A stretch of 64,000 nt of DNA from Haloplanus vescus. GTDB taxonomy: Archaea > Halobacteriota > Halobacteria > Halobacteriales > Haloferacaceae. Each line of letters opens with the position of its first letter. The stretch's first letter is position 1. The stretch is from positions 479,742 through 543,741 of the forward strand of contig NZ_FNQT01000001.1 in NCBI RefSeq assembly GCF_900107665.1, written 5' to 3'. The translations under genes and the position numbers were made by a program. Positions 44,003-52,793 of the stretch are shown here, one piece after another. A model generated the notes under the pieces. It was not told the origin of the DNA. It saw only the letters and a list, made by a program, of their open reading frames with translations, and made no database searches.

Positions 44003-44281
44003 TCAGCCGTTCTCCGACTCGTCGAGGATACGCGTCGCCGCCCGACGTGCCGCCACGACGTGGTCGGTCGCACGCTCGTTGCCGGTCGTCTCTATCCCGT
44101 CGAGTAGCGACGCCACCTTCTGGACTCGTTCCACGACGACTTCTCGAGGTAGGTCGGCGTCGGCCACGTCGGCGGCGATAGCGGCCGCCTCCCCGAGTCG
44201 CACGCTCGCGGCCGGCCGGACCGGCAGCTCCGCCGTCGCGTCGAGGTGGTCGTGGAGTTCGCGCACGTCCGCGTCCGTCAT
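44003..44281 (-). CDS. Small helical protein in the tenA operon
   Basis: A 92-residue protein: TDADVRELHDHLDATAELPVRPAASVRLGEAAAIAADVADADLPREVVVERVQKVASLLDGIETTGNERATDHVVAARRAATRIL is all helical. Its ATG overlaps the last base of the tenA stop (ATGA overlap), so translation is coupled. No known domain is recognised. A tetratricopeptide-like helper of the thiamine salvage enzyme is conceivable but unsupported. Confidence 0.72.
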   Translation of the reverse strand: MTDADVRELHDHLDATAELPVRPAASVRLGEAAAIAADVADADLPREVVVERVQKVASLLDGIETTGNERATDHVVAARRAATRILDESENG

Positions 44282-44946
44282 CCGACCGTCCACGTCTCCT
44301 CGTGCCACGCGGCGTCCCAGAAGCGATACTCGTAGCGTGCGGACGTGCGGAATCGGTCGCGGTAGCGCTCGCGGTCCGCCGCCGTGGCGTCCGCGGCCAC
44401 CGCGTCCATCAGGTCCTTGCACCACGCCGTAAGTTCGGAGAACTCCTCGCCCGCATAGGTCCGAATCCACTCGGCGTAGCGCTCGTCGTCCGGCATCCCG
44501 TCCGCTTCGAGACGAAGCGCCGTCTCGTTGAAGCCCCACATGCAGGGCAAGAGCGCGGCGACGAGGTCACCGAAGGTGCCAGTCGCGGCCGTCCGCACGA
44601 GGAAGTCGGTGTAGGCCTGCGTCGTCGGCGACGGGTCGGTGGCTTCGAGGTCAGCCTCGCTGATACCGAACTCCGCGGCGTACGCCCGGTGGAGGTCCAT
44701 CTCCGTGTTGATAGTCTCGTGCAGGAGTTCGGCGAAGGTACCCATCTGGTCCAGGGTGGGGGCGGCGGCGGCGCCGTGAGCGAACACGCGCGAGTAGTCG
44801 ATCAAGTAGACGTAGTCCTGCCGGACCCAATACTCGAAGGGGTCGGTGTCGAGCGTGCCGTCCCCGAGTCGGGAGACCATCGGGTGGGCGACGATATCGT
44901 CCCAGAGGTCGTCCGCGAGCGGTCGAAGGTCGTCGGTGAAGGCCAT
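44278..44946 (-). CDS. tenA: TenA family thiaminase/pyrimidine salvage protein
   Basis: The 222-residue all-helical protein has TenA family features: YLIDYSRVFAHGAAAAPTLDQM, ALLPCMWGFNETALRL with the conserved catalytic cysteine, and ETWTVG near the end. TenA hydrolyses aminomethyl-HMP or thiamine breakdown products to salvage the pyrimidine. The start at MAFTDDLRPLADDLWDDI was chosen because upstream codons are not conserved. No thiamine riboswitch is seen upstream, but such elements are rare in archaea. Confidence 0.9.
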   Translation of the reverse strand: MAFTDDLRPLADDLWDDIVAHPMVSRLGDGTLDTDPFEYWVRQDYVYLIDYSRVFAHGAAAAPTLDQMGTFAELLHETINTEMDLHRAYAAEFGISEADLEATDPSPTTQAYTDFLVRTAATGTFGDLVAALLPCMWGFNETALRLEADGMPDDERYAEWIRTYAGEEFSELTAWCKDLMDAVAADATAADRERYRDRFRTSARYEYRFWDAAWHEETWTVG

Positions 44947-44991
44947 ACAGTCAGCCAGACGGCCCAAGACAAGAATCTTTGCCGGGTTGTA

Positions 44992-45630
44992 TCAGTCGGT
45001 TGTTCGGGGACGGGCAACGACCGCGAGGTGGTCGTCGTGGTAACGGTCCAGTCGCGCCGTCTCCAGCACCTCGTAGGCGTCACGGAGCGTGGCGAGTACG
45101 TCCTCGAACACGTCGTCCGGGTCGGCGGTCACGTCCTCGCTCCGGGCCTTGATGGCGGCGAGGAGGCGGCCGTCGTCGTGGAGGAACTGTCGGTTGCGCG
45201 CGGCGACGCGGGCCTGCCCGCGCGTCGCCACGTCCTGCACGACGGCGTCGAGGCCGGATTCGACGACGTGGGCGTACGTCTCCGGCTTTCGCGCGTCTTT
45301 CAGGAGCGGGAAGAGGTTGGGTCGGTCCTCGGCCACCTCAACGAGGTCACGGGTCGGACGGGGCGCGAACTCGACGGCGTACGTCGGCCCGGCGAAGTCG
45401 GCGACGTGGCTGACGGTGGTGCCGCTGGCGGCGCCGAGATAGAGGACGCCGTCGTCGCCGTCCAGCTCCACGTCCATATCGAGTTCGAGCATCGCACCGA
45501 GTTTCGACCGACCGGCGTCCCACAGTCGCCACGGGCCGTCGGTCGGTTCGCCGTACACCGGCTGGCCGCGGGTGGCGAGACGTTCGTGTCCGTCGAAGGT
45601 CCGGCGCTCAACGCCGTCGGGGAGGCTCAC
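44992..45630 (-). CDS. flpA: Fibrillarin-like rRNA/tRNA 2'-O-methyltransferase
   Basis: The 212-residue AdoMet-dependent enzyme of the C/D box ribonucleoprotein methylates ribose in rRNA and tRNA. The SAM site VLYLGAASGTTVSHVADF, the EFAPRPTRDLVEVAEDRPNLFPLLKDARKPETY segment and DAVVQDVATRGQA match archaeal fibrillarin. Its first codons overlap the nop5 stop by 4 bases (ATGA), so both parts of the complex are translated together. The third protein, L7Ae, is not in this window. Confidence 0.95.
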   Translation of the reverse strand: MSLPDGVERRTFDGHERLATRGQPVYGEPTDGPWRLWDAGRSKLGAMLELDMDVELDGDDGVLYLGAASGTTVSHVADFAGPTYAVEFAPRPTRDLVEVAEDRPNLFPLLKDARKPETYAHVVESGLDAVVQDVATRGQARVAARNRQFLHDDGRLLAAIKARSEDVTADPDDVFEDVLATLRDAYEVLETARLDRYHDDHLAVVARPRTTD

Positions 45631-46457
45631 GAGTCGGCCCTCGCGCGGATGGTCGCGATGCGGTCGTCGAGCTCCTCGTGCAAGTCGGGCCGGATGTCGC
45701 CGGCGTAGTGGTCGATGCGCGCGGCGATGGAGAGCTTGCCCGCCAGCGCTCGCGCCGCGGACCCGCGGTCCTCGGAGCGCGTGTGGCGGACGTAGTCGTG
45801 CGTGTAGATGACGCCGTGTTTCGGCGAGGGCGCGCGCCCGGAGAGGTGAGCGAAGAGGGCGTCCTCGGCGCCGAGCACCTGCACCGTCCCCGACGGCTTC
45901 TTCGCGAGGTCACCGAGGCCGCCGGCGAGCGCTATCAGGCGAGCGGCGAGCACCGGGCCAGCCATCCGACTCAGGTTGGGAGCGACTGCCGGCGCCGTCC
46001 GCTCGACGAACGCCCGGCAGTCCTCGGCCTCATCGGCGAGGTCCGCGACTCGCTGGGCGAGCGAGACGGCGCGGCGTTCGGCGTCCGTCTCGGGGTCGCG
46101 TGCCGCCACCTCGCGCGCGCCGTCGACGCCCGTGTCGACGTCCTCGAACAGCGCGCCCGCCCACTCGGCGACGCGCTCGGCGAGTTCGTTCGCCGTCCGC
46201 TCGGCGTCGTCCATGCTCCGGACGGCGTGGACGAGTTGCTGGTCGTCCGCGCGTTCGCGCGCCTGCACCGCGGCCCGAGTCGCGTCGACGGTGGCCTCGT
46301 GGAGCCGGTCGTAGTAGTCGCCTTCGTCGGCGGCGAAGCCGGCGTCAACGGCGCGGGCGGGCCAGTCGGCCGGCCCGTCGGCCGAGCCGTTCTCAATGGC
46401 GTCGCGGACGTCGTCGCCGACGAACCACCCCGCGTCCGTCGAGGGTCGTGAAGTCAT
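45627..46457 (-). CDS. Nop5, C/D box RNP core protein
   Basis: The 276-residue Nop family protein binds fibrillarin with its N-terminal part and the guide RNA-L7Ae complex with its C-terminal Nop domain (NLSRMAGPVLAARLIALAGGLGDLAKKPSGTVQVLGAEDALFAHLSGRAPSPKHGVIYTHDYV). A coiled-coil segment lies in the middle (AERTANELAERVAEWAGALFEDV). It is shorter than crenarchaeal Nop5 but has all core motifs. It is first in the nop5-flpA operon. The start ATG opposes a divergent zinc-ribbon gene. Confidence 0.94.
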   Translation of the reverse strand: MTSRPSTDAGWFVGDDVRDAIENGSADGPADWPARAVDAGFAADEGDYYDRLHEATVDATRAAVQARERADDQQLVHAVRSMDDAERTANELAERVAEWAGALFEDVDTGVDGAREVAARDPETDAERRAVSLAQRVADLADEAEDCRAFVERTAPAVAPNLSRMAGPVLAARLIALAGGLGDLAKKPSGTVQVLGAEDALFAHLSGRAPSPKHGVIYTHDYVRHTRSEDRGSAARALAGKLSIAARIDHYAGDIRPDLHEELDDRIATIRARADS

Positions 46458-46579
46458 GGATGGCCCTACGCGGAGCCAGTAGTACAGGGTTTGGGTTTGG
46501 CCCGGCGTCGTCGGTGACGAGTCGCGGGATTCGAAAGTCGTGGTAACGTTTAACACACTAGACCCCATATCGACAGTCG

Positions 46580-46696
46580 ATGTCGGAACGGTCGTCGTTC
46601 GAATGTGTGTACTGCCAGCAACGTGTGAGTCCAGCGGCATACCGCGCCGCGTGCCCGGACTGCGGGGGAACGCTCCGCCAGCGCCGGGTACAGTAA
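46580..46696 (+). CDS. Rubrerythrin-like mini zinc-ribbon protein
   Basis: A 38-residue protein, MSERSSFECVYCQQRVSPAAY...ACPDCGGTLRQ, with two CxxC pairs (CVYC and CPDC) spaced as in the small rubrerythrin-type zinc ribbons common in haloarchaea. It is too short for most gene callers. Its ATG comes 122 bases from the divergent nop5 start. The stop lies 6 bases before the GTG of the next gene, suggesting co-transcription. The function is unknown. Confidence 0.7.
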   Translation: MSERSSFECVYCQQRVSPAAYRAACPDCGGTLRQRRVQ

Positions 46697-46702
46697 CCGG
46701 AC

Positions 46703-47122
46703 GTGGCACCGACGACCGGGACGGACCCGACGGCCATCGTCGCCGTCGCGGTGACGGCCGACGACGTCGTGACGGCGCTCGAAGCCACTCGACGCGGCGG
46801 TCGGCGGACCGTCCTCAGAGTCACGCCACCTTTCTCCGGGCGGATGCGGGCGCGCCTCCATCGCCCGCGTGACGGCGACGAGACGGATGCACTCCACCTC
46901 GACCCGACGGAACTCGTCGCCCAGCCACCGCCGTATCCGGACCCCGACGCGACGGCGGACCGACTGCGAGAGCGTGGTGCGTACTCCACCGAACGCCACC
47001 ACGCCCGCCACGCCGAGGCCGTCCGAGAGTGGCGCGCGGCCGTCCGCGACGCCATCGTCGACGCCGTGACCATCGACACCGAGAGCGGGCCGCACCGAAT
47101 CGAAGTCACACGCCTCGGTTGA
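46703..47122 (+). CDS. Conserved haloarchaeal protein, 139 aa
   Basis: The GTG-started protein has a beta-alpha N-terminus (AIVAVAVTADDVVTALEATRRGGRRTVLRVTPPFSGRMRARLHRPRD), then the segment ELVAQPPPYPDPDATADRLRERGAYSTERHHARHAEAVREWRAAVRDAIVD. The second part is conserved-looking and helical, with a histidine cluster. It follows the mini zinc ribbon by 6 bases and may work with it. I recognise no family function. It has fewer acidic residues than most host proteins. Confidence 0.65.
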   Translation: MAPTTGTDPTAIVAVAVTADDVVTALEATRRGGRRTVLRVTPPFSGRMRARLHRPRDGDETDALHLDPTELVAQPPPYPDPDATADRLRERGAYSTERHHARHAEAVREWRAAVRDAIVDAVTIDTESGPHRIEVTRLG

Positions 47123-47234
47123 GCCACCACAACGTATATATGCATCTCGGCACGGCCAGCGCATACGCGGCTGTTCCCCGAATCTTGCGTTTTCGACCGT
47201 GATAGACCCGAGGGCGGCGGTTTCCGTATCGGAA

Positions 47235-47266
47235 TATTTATAAACTATGTTCGCGTACTTATAGTA
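47235..47266 (+). promoter_or_regulatory. TFB promoter with two TATA-like boxes
   Basis: TATTTATAAA (47235-47244) and ACTTATAGTA (47257-47266) precede the TFB gene by 60-90 nt, so the transcript probably has a leader. A GGAGGGAG run about 17 nt before the ATG may serve as ribosome binding site. Confidence 0.5.
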
Positions 47267-47326
47267 AGGACGCTCCCCCGTTCGTCTCTGTTCTTCTCTC
47301 ACGGAGGGAGTGCCTCGAGAGATACA

Positions 47327-48301
47327 ATGAGCGACACCACAACTTATCACACGGACGCCGGCGAGCGAGAACAGGAACGGACGGAGACAGAGGAAGCCGA
47401 GACGACACCCGCGTGCCCCGAGTGCTCGGGCAGTCTCGTCACCGACGAGGAACACGGCGAGACGGTATGTGCCGACTGTGGCCTCGTAGTCGAGGAAGAC
47501 GAAATCGACCACGGGCCCGAGTGGCGCGCCTTCGACTCCAGCGAACGCGACTCGAAATCCCGTGTCGGTGCCCCGACGACCCAGATGATGCACGACAAGG
47601 GCCTGTCGACGAACATCGGCTGGCAGAACCGAGACGCCTACGGCAAGACGCTGTCGTCCAACCAGCGCGAGAAGATGCAGCGCCTGCGAACGTGGAACGA
47701 GCGCTTCCGCACCCGAAACTCGAAAGAGCGCAACCTGAAGCAGGCACTCGGCGAAATCGACCGCATGGCCTCCGCGCTCGGCCTCCCCGAGAACGTCCGC
47801 GAGACGGCCAGCGTCATCTACCGCCGCGCGCTCTCCGAGGACCTGCTCCCCGGCCGCTCCATCGAAGGCGTCGCCACCGCGGCGCTCTACGCCGCAGCCC
47901 GACAGGCGGGGACGCCCCGCTCGCTCGACGAAATCGCCACCGTCTCTCGCGTCGAGAAGATGGAGCTTACCCGGACGTACCGCTACGTCGTCCGCGAGCT
48001 CAAGCTCGAAATCCAGCCGGCAGACCCCGAGCAGTACGTCCCCCGCTTTGCCTCCGAACTCGACCTCTCCGAGGAAGTGAGCCGACAGGCGCGTGACCTG
48101 CTCAGCGCGTCGCGTGACCGCGGCGTCCACAGCGGCAAGAGTCCGGTCGGCCTCGCCGCCGCCGCCGTCTACGCCGCCGCCCTCCTCACCAACGAGACGG
48201 TGACTCAGAGCGAGGTAAGCGAAGTCGCCAACATCAGCGAAGTGACCATCCGCAACCGCTACAAGGAACTCCTCGAAGCGAAGGGCGCGGCCGACGCCTA
48301 G
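47327..48301 (+). CDS. tfb: Transcription initiation factor TFB
   Basis: The 324-residue archaeal TFIIB homologue recruits RNA polymerase to the TBP-TATA complex. The N-terminal zinc ribbon is ACPECSGSLVTDEEHGETVCADCGLVV, followed by the B-finger WRAFDSSERDSKSRVGAPTT. Two cyclin repeats come next, the second ending in the helix-turn-helix TNETVTQSEVSEVANISEVTIRNRYKELLEA that reads BRE. Haloarchaea carry several TFBs with partly separate promoters, and this is one. It has an unusually long leader with strong AT boxes. Confidence 0.96.
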   Translation: MSDTTTYHTDAGEREQERTETEEAETTPACPECSGSLVTDEEHGETVCADCGLVVEEDEIDHGPEWRAFDSSERDSKSRVGAPTTQMMHDKGLSTNIGWQNRDAYGKTLSSNQREKMQRLRTWNERFRTRNSKERNLKQALGEIDRMASALGLPENVRETASVIYRRALSEDLLPGRSIEGVATAALYAAARQAGTPRSLDEIATVSRVEKMELTRTYRYVVRELKLEIQPADPEQYVPRFASELDLSEEVSRQARDLLSASRDRGVHSGKSPVGLAAAAVYAAALLTNETVTQSEVSEVANISEVTIRNRYKELLEAKGAADA

Positions 48302-48307
48302 TCCGGG

Positions 48308-48859
48308 TTACTGGAACCCGCGGTCGACCCCGTCGCTCTCGATGAGGTCGTCTAATTCTGCCGACAACAGGTCGTCGGCGTCCGCGAACGTCTCCGAGAG
48401 CGCATCGAGGTCCTCCGACCGGTCCGAGAGGTCGAACTCCATCGGCCCGTAGGCAGGGCTGTCGATGGCGTCCATCACGTCCCGGAACAGGTCGTCGGGC
48501 GACGTTGGCGCCTCGGCGTGAACTTTGATCGTCTCCTCCAGTCGCCGCGCCGTCGATTTCGCCTCGTCTTCGTCTTCCGGCGCCGACTGGACCGCGAAAC
48601 GCTGGGAGAGGTCCTCCGTCGGGAGGTAGGGGTCGATGTCGTCGTCGATGCGACGGGCGACGCGCGCTCCGACGCCGCGCACGTCGTAGGGGTTCTTCGC
48701 GTAGGTCTTGAGATGGTAGACGCCGACGCCGGGGTGGCCGAGATAGAGGTCTTCGCCGACACCGTCGCGCCGCTGGCCGGCGATAGCACGCCACCCGTCG
48801 GGGTCGACGCTCTCGTCGGTCACGTCGTCGAGAATGTCCTGCCAATCTCTGACCCGCAT
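48308..48859 (-). CDS. Conserved acidic haloarchaeal protein, 183 aa
   Basis: Starts MRVRDWQDILDDVTDESVDPDGWRAIAGQRRDGVGEDLYLGHPGVGVYHLKTYAKNPYDVRGVGARVARRIDDDIDPYLP. The middle YHLKTYAKNPYDVRG looks like a compact alpha-beta domain, and the second half is highly acidic and helical. It is conserved in halophilic archaea as far as I recall, with no known function. The start at this ATG is chosen because the upstream reading has a hydrophobic, unconserved run. It ends close to the TFB stop. Confidence 0.72.
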   Translation of the reverse strand: MRVRDWQDILDDVTDESVDPDGWRAIAGQRRDGVGEDLYLGHPGVGVYHLKTYAKNPYDVRGVGARVARRIDDDIDPYLPTEDLSQRFAVQSAPEDEDEAKSTARRLEETIKVHAEAPTSPDDLFRDVMDAIDSPAYGPMEFDLSDRSEDLDALSETFADADDLLSAELDDLIESDGVDRGFQ

Positions 48860-48945
48860 AGCTCGGCGTACCGCCGCGATCCAAGTGAGTCTGACGATCA
48901 CCCGGATGGCCTACCTTCATACTCCGCGGGGCGCAAGCCCCGACA

Positions 48946-49431
48946 ATGCCCGAAATCGAGATCACGCCCGAACAACAGGAACGGCTGCGCGCCCTCCAGG
49001 AGGAAATCGCGCGCGACGTGGTCGGGAAGTACGGCCACGTCCGGCCGCGGGACGCCGTCGAATATCTACTCGACCGCTACGAATCCGACGACGAGACGCC
49101 AGCGCCGGACGCGAGCGACGCCGCGACGGACGAGAAAGAGGTGACGGCGTCGGCCGAGAGCGACGGGGAACTCGACGCGGATGCAGCGGCCGACAGCGCG
49201 ACGGCCCGCGTCGTCGACGAGGACGCTACCGACGGCGACGCCAGCGATGGCGACTCCGGCGGCGACGACGCCATGCTCGACGAGATGATGAGCCTGCTGG
49301 ACACGCACGACGACAAGTGGGGCGAATCGGACGGTGACGAGCGCTACTCCGTCGAACTCCCCGACGGCGACACCGAGCAGGTCCGGACCAAAGACGACGT
49401 GAAGGCCCTCCTGTTCAAACACTACCGATGA
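48946..49431 (+). CDS. Acidic protein with RHH-like N-terminus, Dna2-like operon
   Basis: A 161-residue protein. The first 45 residues (MPEIEITPEQQERLRALQEEIARDVVGKYGHVRPRDAVEYLLDRY) look like a helical DNA-binding start. A long Asp/Ala/Glu-rich linker follows, and the end, DERYSVELPDGDTEQVRTKDDVKALLFKHYR, looks like a short folded tail. The next gene starts inside its stop (ATGA). It leads the operon that ends in the nuclease-helicase gene. Confidence 0.7.
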   Translation: MPEIEITPEQQERLRALQEEIARDVVGKYGHVRPRDAVEYLLDRYESDDETPAPDASDAATDEKEVTASAESDGELDADAAADSATARVVDEDATDGDASDGDSGGDDAMLDEMMSLLDTHDDKWGESDGDERYSVELPDGDTEQVRTKDDVKALLFKHYR

Positions 49432-50066
49432 CCGGACTGCTCGACCGACTGCGGGCGTGGCTCGGCGGTGGGAGCAACGACGAGGCGGACGACGCCGAGG
49501 CAGCGACCGACGAATCGAACTCCCGGGTCGTCCACCGCGACGACCGTCCTCTGGAGACGCCACAGCAAATCGAATCGCCGGACCCGCCGGTCCCGAGTGC
49601 CGAAGAGACGACGCCGGCGAATCGCCCCGACACCGAGACGGAAGCTCCGCCCACGTCCGGGTCGGTGTCGATTCCCGACGCCGAGTCGATGGCACGCGAC
49701 GAGCCAGCCGCCGGTGCGGGCGCGAGCGACGACTCAGGCGAGGACGAATCGACGGCCGACGACGCGGAGCCAGCGGCGGAAACGGCGGAGGCGACGCCAT
49801 CGGAATCTACGGATTCAGCGCCGAGTGACGATACGGGCGACAACGCAGGCGACGAAGACGCCGCCTTCGCGTGCTCCGTCTGCGGGACAGCAGTCGACGA
49901 CCCCGAGAGCCCCTGTCCGCTCTGTCGCTCGACGGACGTGGTGCCGCGTGGCGACGCGCCGACGGGGGATGGCGGCGCGTCACAGGAGGGACGAACGGCC
50001 GTGTCGGCGGCCGACGACGAGGCGGTCGACCGCCTCCGCGACGTGCAGCCGGGGGACGAGGAGTAG
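49428..50066 (+). CDS. Low-complexity acidic protein with C-terminal zinc ribbon
   Basis: The 212-residue protein is mostly Asp/Glu/Ser/Ala-rich and probably disordered. A zinc ribbon lies near the end (AFACSVCGTAVDDPESPCPLCRSTDVV: CSVC and CPLC pairs). The start MTGLLDRLRAWLGGG is a short amphipathic helix. It overlaps the preceding gene by 4 bases. It might tether or load the following helicase, but no evidence beyond the operon supports this. Confidence 0.7.
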   Translation: MTGLLDRLRAWLGGGSNDEADDAEAATDESNSRVVHRDDRPLETPQQIESPDPPVPSAEETTPANRPDTETEAPPTSGSVSIPDAESMARDEPAAGAGASDDSGEDESTADDAEPAAETAEATPSESTDSAPSDDTGDNAGDEDAAFACSVCGTAVDDPESPCPLCRSTDVVPRGDAPTGDGGASQEGRTAVSAADDEAVDRLRDVQPGDEE

Positions 50067-50107
50067 CCAGCGCAGGGTTTTTCGCTCCCGACCCCCCACC
50101 GATTGGC

Positions 50108-52759
50108 GTGAATCTTCGCGGGACGATTCTGGACGTGGGCGAGGTTCGCGCCGTCTCGACGCAGTACGGCGAGCGCGACTTGGTGGAGGTGCGCCTCCGC
50201 CCGGACGAGGCGGCAGACGCCGTCACCGTGACGCTCTGGGGAAAGTGGACGCACACGGCCGAGCACGCCGAACCGGAGATGGATCTGCTCGTGACCGAGG
50301 CCGAGCCCAACGAGTTCCAAGGAGAGGAGGGCTACGCCACCAGCGGCGACTCCTTCGTCGTCCTCGAACCCGACTTCCTCGTCGACGTGACCGACGTGCG
50401 CTCGTGGGTGCAGTGCCCGCGGATGTACTACCTGAACAAGCTCTCGGGGGTGCCGTTGGCGTATCCGGTGGTCAAGGGGACTATCGTCCACGAGGTGTTC
50501 GGCGACCTCTTGCGGGGCCGTGACCTCGACGACGCCGTCGCCGACCACGTCGAAGCGGCGGGGCTGGAACTCGGCTTGCTGGGCCGGGAAGCCGAGGAGG
50601 TCCGGGACGAGGTGCGGCGAAACGCGGCCGCCATCGAGGGGTGGTTGGCACAGGACACCCTCACCGGCGAGGACGAGTGGCGCTCGGAGTACACGCTCAT
50701 CAGTCCGACGTTCGGAATCAAAGGCCGGGCCGACGCGCTCCGACAGGGCGACCCCGTCGAACTCAAGACAGGGAAGAACACGAACCGCGACCCGCGCTTC
50801 CACGACAAGATTCAGGCGGCGTCCTACGCCCTCCTCCTCAGTGAATCGGGCGAGCCACCGAACACCGGGACGCTCCTCTACACGAAGAACGCCGCCCTCG
50901 ACCGGAGCGAGGCAAGCGGCGACCTCTCGCCGGCCAAGGAGTTCTCCATCGGCCGCGGCCTGCTGGAGTTCGTCGTCCGCACGCGCAACGAAATCGCGGC
51001 GACGGAGTTCGACCGCCGCGTGCCGACGGGCTACGAGGCGGACGCCAACTGCGAGTGGTGTTTCGAGCAAGACACCTGCATGGTCGTCTCCGGCCGCCTT
51101 GACCAAGAGTCGAAGGCCGGCCAAATCGGCACCCCGCTTCCAGCGGACGAACGCGACTACTTCGACGACATCTACCGCGCCGTCGAGAACGAACGCCAGT
51201 CGGTCCACGACGAGTACCGAAAGCTGTGGGAACAGAGCGCGGCAGAACGCGCCGACGCCGACCGGGCGCTGATAAACCTCGACCCGCGCTCGCGCCAGCA
51301 GTTGCCCGACGGCGACTGGGAACTCCGGGCGGCCGTCCCTGACGGCGCAGTGTCGAAGCTCCGCGAGGGCGACGTGGCGCTGGCGAGCGACGGCGACCCC
51401 ATCAGCGGCGACGCCGAACTCGGGCGCATCGAATCGCTCGGCGACGAGGCGGTGGTCCGAACGGACGAACCGCTCGATTTGCGACGCCTCGACGTCTACC
51501 CCTCCGAGCTCTCCGTCTCCCGGCAGCTCACCGCGCTGCACGACGCGCTGTTGAAAGGCGACGACGACCGCAAGGACGTCCTCTTCGGCCGCCGCGACCC
51601 CGAGTTCGACGCGGTGTCGGAGACGTTCATCGACAACAACGACGCGCAAAACGAGGCAGTCCAGCGCGCCGTGGGCGCTCGCGACTTCTCGCTCGTCCAC
51701 GGCCCGCCGGGGACGGGCAAGACCTACACCATCGCCCGTCTCGTCCGAGCGCTCGTCACCCGAGGCGAGCGAGTCCTCCTCTCCGCCTTCACGAACCGCG
51801 CCGTCGACAACGCGCTCGACGCCCTCCGCGACCAGGGTTTCGACGATGTGGCGCGCGTGGGGACGCTCACGGGCGTCCGCGAGGACATGTTGGACGTGCG
51901 CCTCGACCGGCGGGGAGAGCCGAACGAGCGCGCGGCGGCGCTCCGGTCGGCCCCTGTCGTCGCCGCCACCACCGCCACCTGTGGGTCGCGGGTGCTCCGC
52001 GAAGCAGAGTTCGACGTGGCTGTCGTCGACGAGGCGTCGCAGTTGACGGAACCGGGGACGCTCGCGGCCATCAACCTCGCCGACCGGTTCGTCCTCGTCG
52101 GCGACCACGAACAGCTCCCACCGGTCGTCCAGTCGGGCGACGAACGCCTCGCGCGCTCGCTGTTCGAGCGACTGCACGACGAACATCCGGAGGCGGCGGT
52201 CATGCTCGACCGCCAGTACCGCATGAGCCAGCGCATCCAGGCCTTCGCCTCGCGGGAGTTCTACGACGGCGCGCTCCGCCCCGCGACCCCCGAAGTGGCG
52301 GGCGGAACGCTCGCCGACCTGCCCGGCGTCGACGGCGCGACGCTCCCCGACCACCTCCGTCGAGGCGTGCGCTTCGTCGACCCCGACGGCCAGCGGACGG
52401 GCAACGCCAACCCAGTCGAGGCCGACCGCGTGGCCGAAATCGTCCAAGAGTATCTCGACGCTGGCGTCGACCCCGACGACGTGGTCGTCATCGCACCGTT
52501 CCGCGCGCAGGTGGCAGAACTCTCCCGGCGGGTGGACGTGGCCGTCGACACCGTCGACCGCTTCCAAGGGTCGAGCGCCGAGGTGGTCGTCGTCTCCTTC
52601 GTCGCCACGGGCGACTTGGACGGCCCCATCTTCGAGGACACCCGACGCGTGAACGTCGCGCTCACCCGCGCGAAGAAGGCGCTCGTCCTCGTCGGCGACG
52701 CCGACGCCCTCGAATCCGAACCGTTCTACGCCCGGATGCTCGACTGGGCGCGGCGCTGA
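50108..52759 (+). CDS. Dna2-like nuclease-helicase
   Basis: The 883-residue protein begins with an OB-like region and a Cas4/Dna2-type nuclease: C103 in WVQCPRMYYLNKLS, GTIVHEVFG, GRADALRQGDPVELKTGKN and a late iron-sulfur cysteine set in ANCEWCFEQDTC. A superfamily 1 helicase follows with GPPGTGKT (residues 532-539), VVDEASQLTEPG, GDHEQLPPVVQS, DRQYRM, FQGSSAEVVVVSF and NVALTRAKKALVLVG. Dna2 trims Okazaki flaps or resects DNA ends. It starts with GTG after a 41-base spacer from the acidic zinc-ribbon gene. It converges on an Lhr-type helicase. Confidence 0.88.
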   Translation: MNLRGTILDVGEVRAVSTQYGERDLVEVRLRPDEAADAVTVTLWGKWTHTAEHAEPEMDLLVTEAEPNEFQGEEGYATSGDSFVVLEPDFLVDVTDVRSWVQCPRMYYLNKLSGVPLAYPVVKGTIVHEVFGDLLRGRDLDDAVADHVEAAGLELGLLGREAEEVRDEVRRNAAAIEGWLAQDTLTGEDEWRSEYTLISPTFGIKGRADALRQGDPVELKTGKNTNRDPRFHDKIQAASYALLLSESGEPPNTGTLLYTKNAALDRSEASGDLSPAKEFSIGRGLLEFVVRTRNEIAATEFDRRVPTGYEADANCEWCFEQDTCMVVSGRLDQESKAGQIGTPLPADERDYFDDIYRAVENERQSVHDEYRKLWEQSAAERADADRALINLDPRSRQQLPDGDWELRAAVPDGAVSKLREGDVALASDGDPISGDAELGRIESLGDEAVVRTDEPLDLRRLDVYPSELSVSRQLTALHDALLKGDDDRKDVLFGRRDPEFDAVSETFIDNNDAQNEAVQRAVGARDFSLVHGPPGTGKTYTIARLVRALVTRGERVLLSAFTNRAVDNALDALRDQGFDDVARVGTLTGVREDMLDVRLDRRGEPNERAAALRSAPVVAATTATCGSRVLREAEFDVAVVDEASQLTEPGTLAAINLADRFVLVGDHEQLPPVVQSGDERLARSLFERLHDEHPEAAVMLDRQYRMSQRIQAFASREFYDGALRPATPEVAGGTLADLPGVDGATLPDHLRRGVRFVDPDGQRTGNANPVEADRVAEIVQEYLDAGVDPDDVVVIAPFRAQVAELSRRVDVAVDTVDRFQGSSAEVVVVSFVATGDLDGPIFEDTRRVNVALTRAKKALVLVGDADALESEPFYARMLDWARR

Positions 52760-52793
52760 CCGCTCTCTGACGGCGGTTGGAACGCCAGAACCG

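Noticed and set aside
44947..44991. A thiamine pyrophosphate riboswitch upstream of tenA.
   Set aside because: The 45-base spacer is too short and lacks the conserved CUGAGA-type elements.
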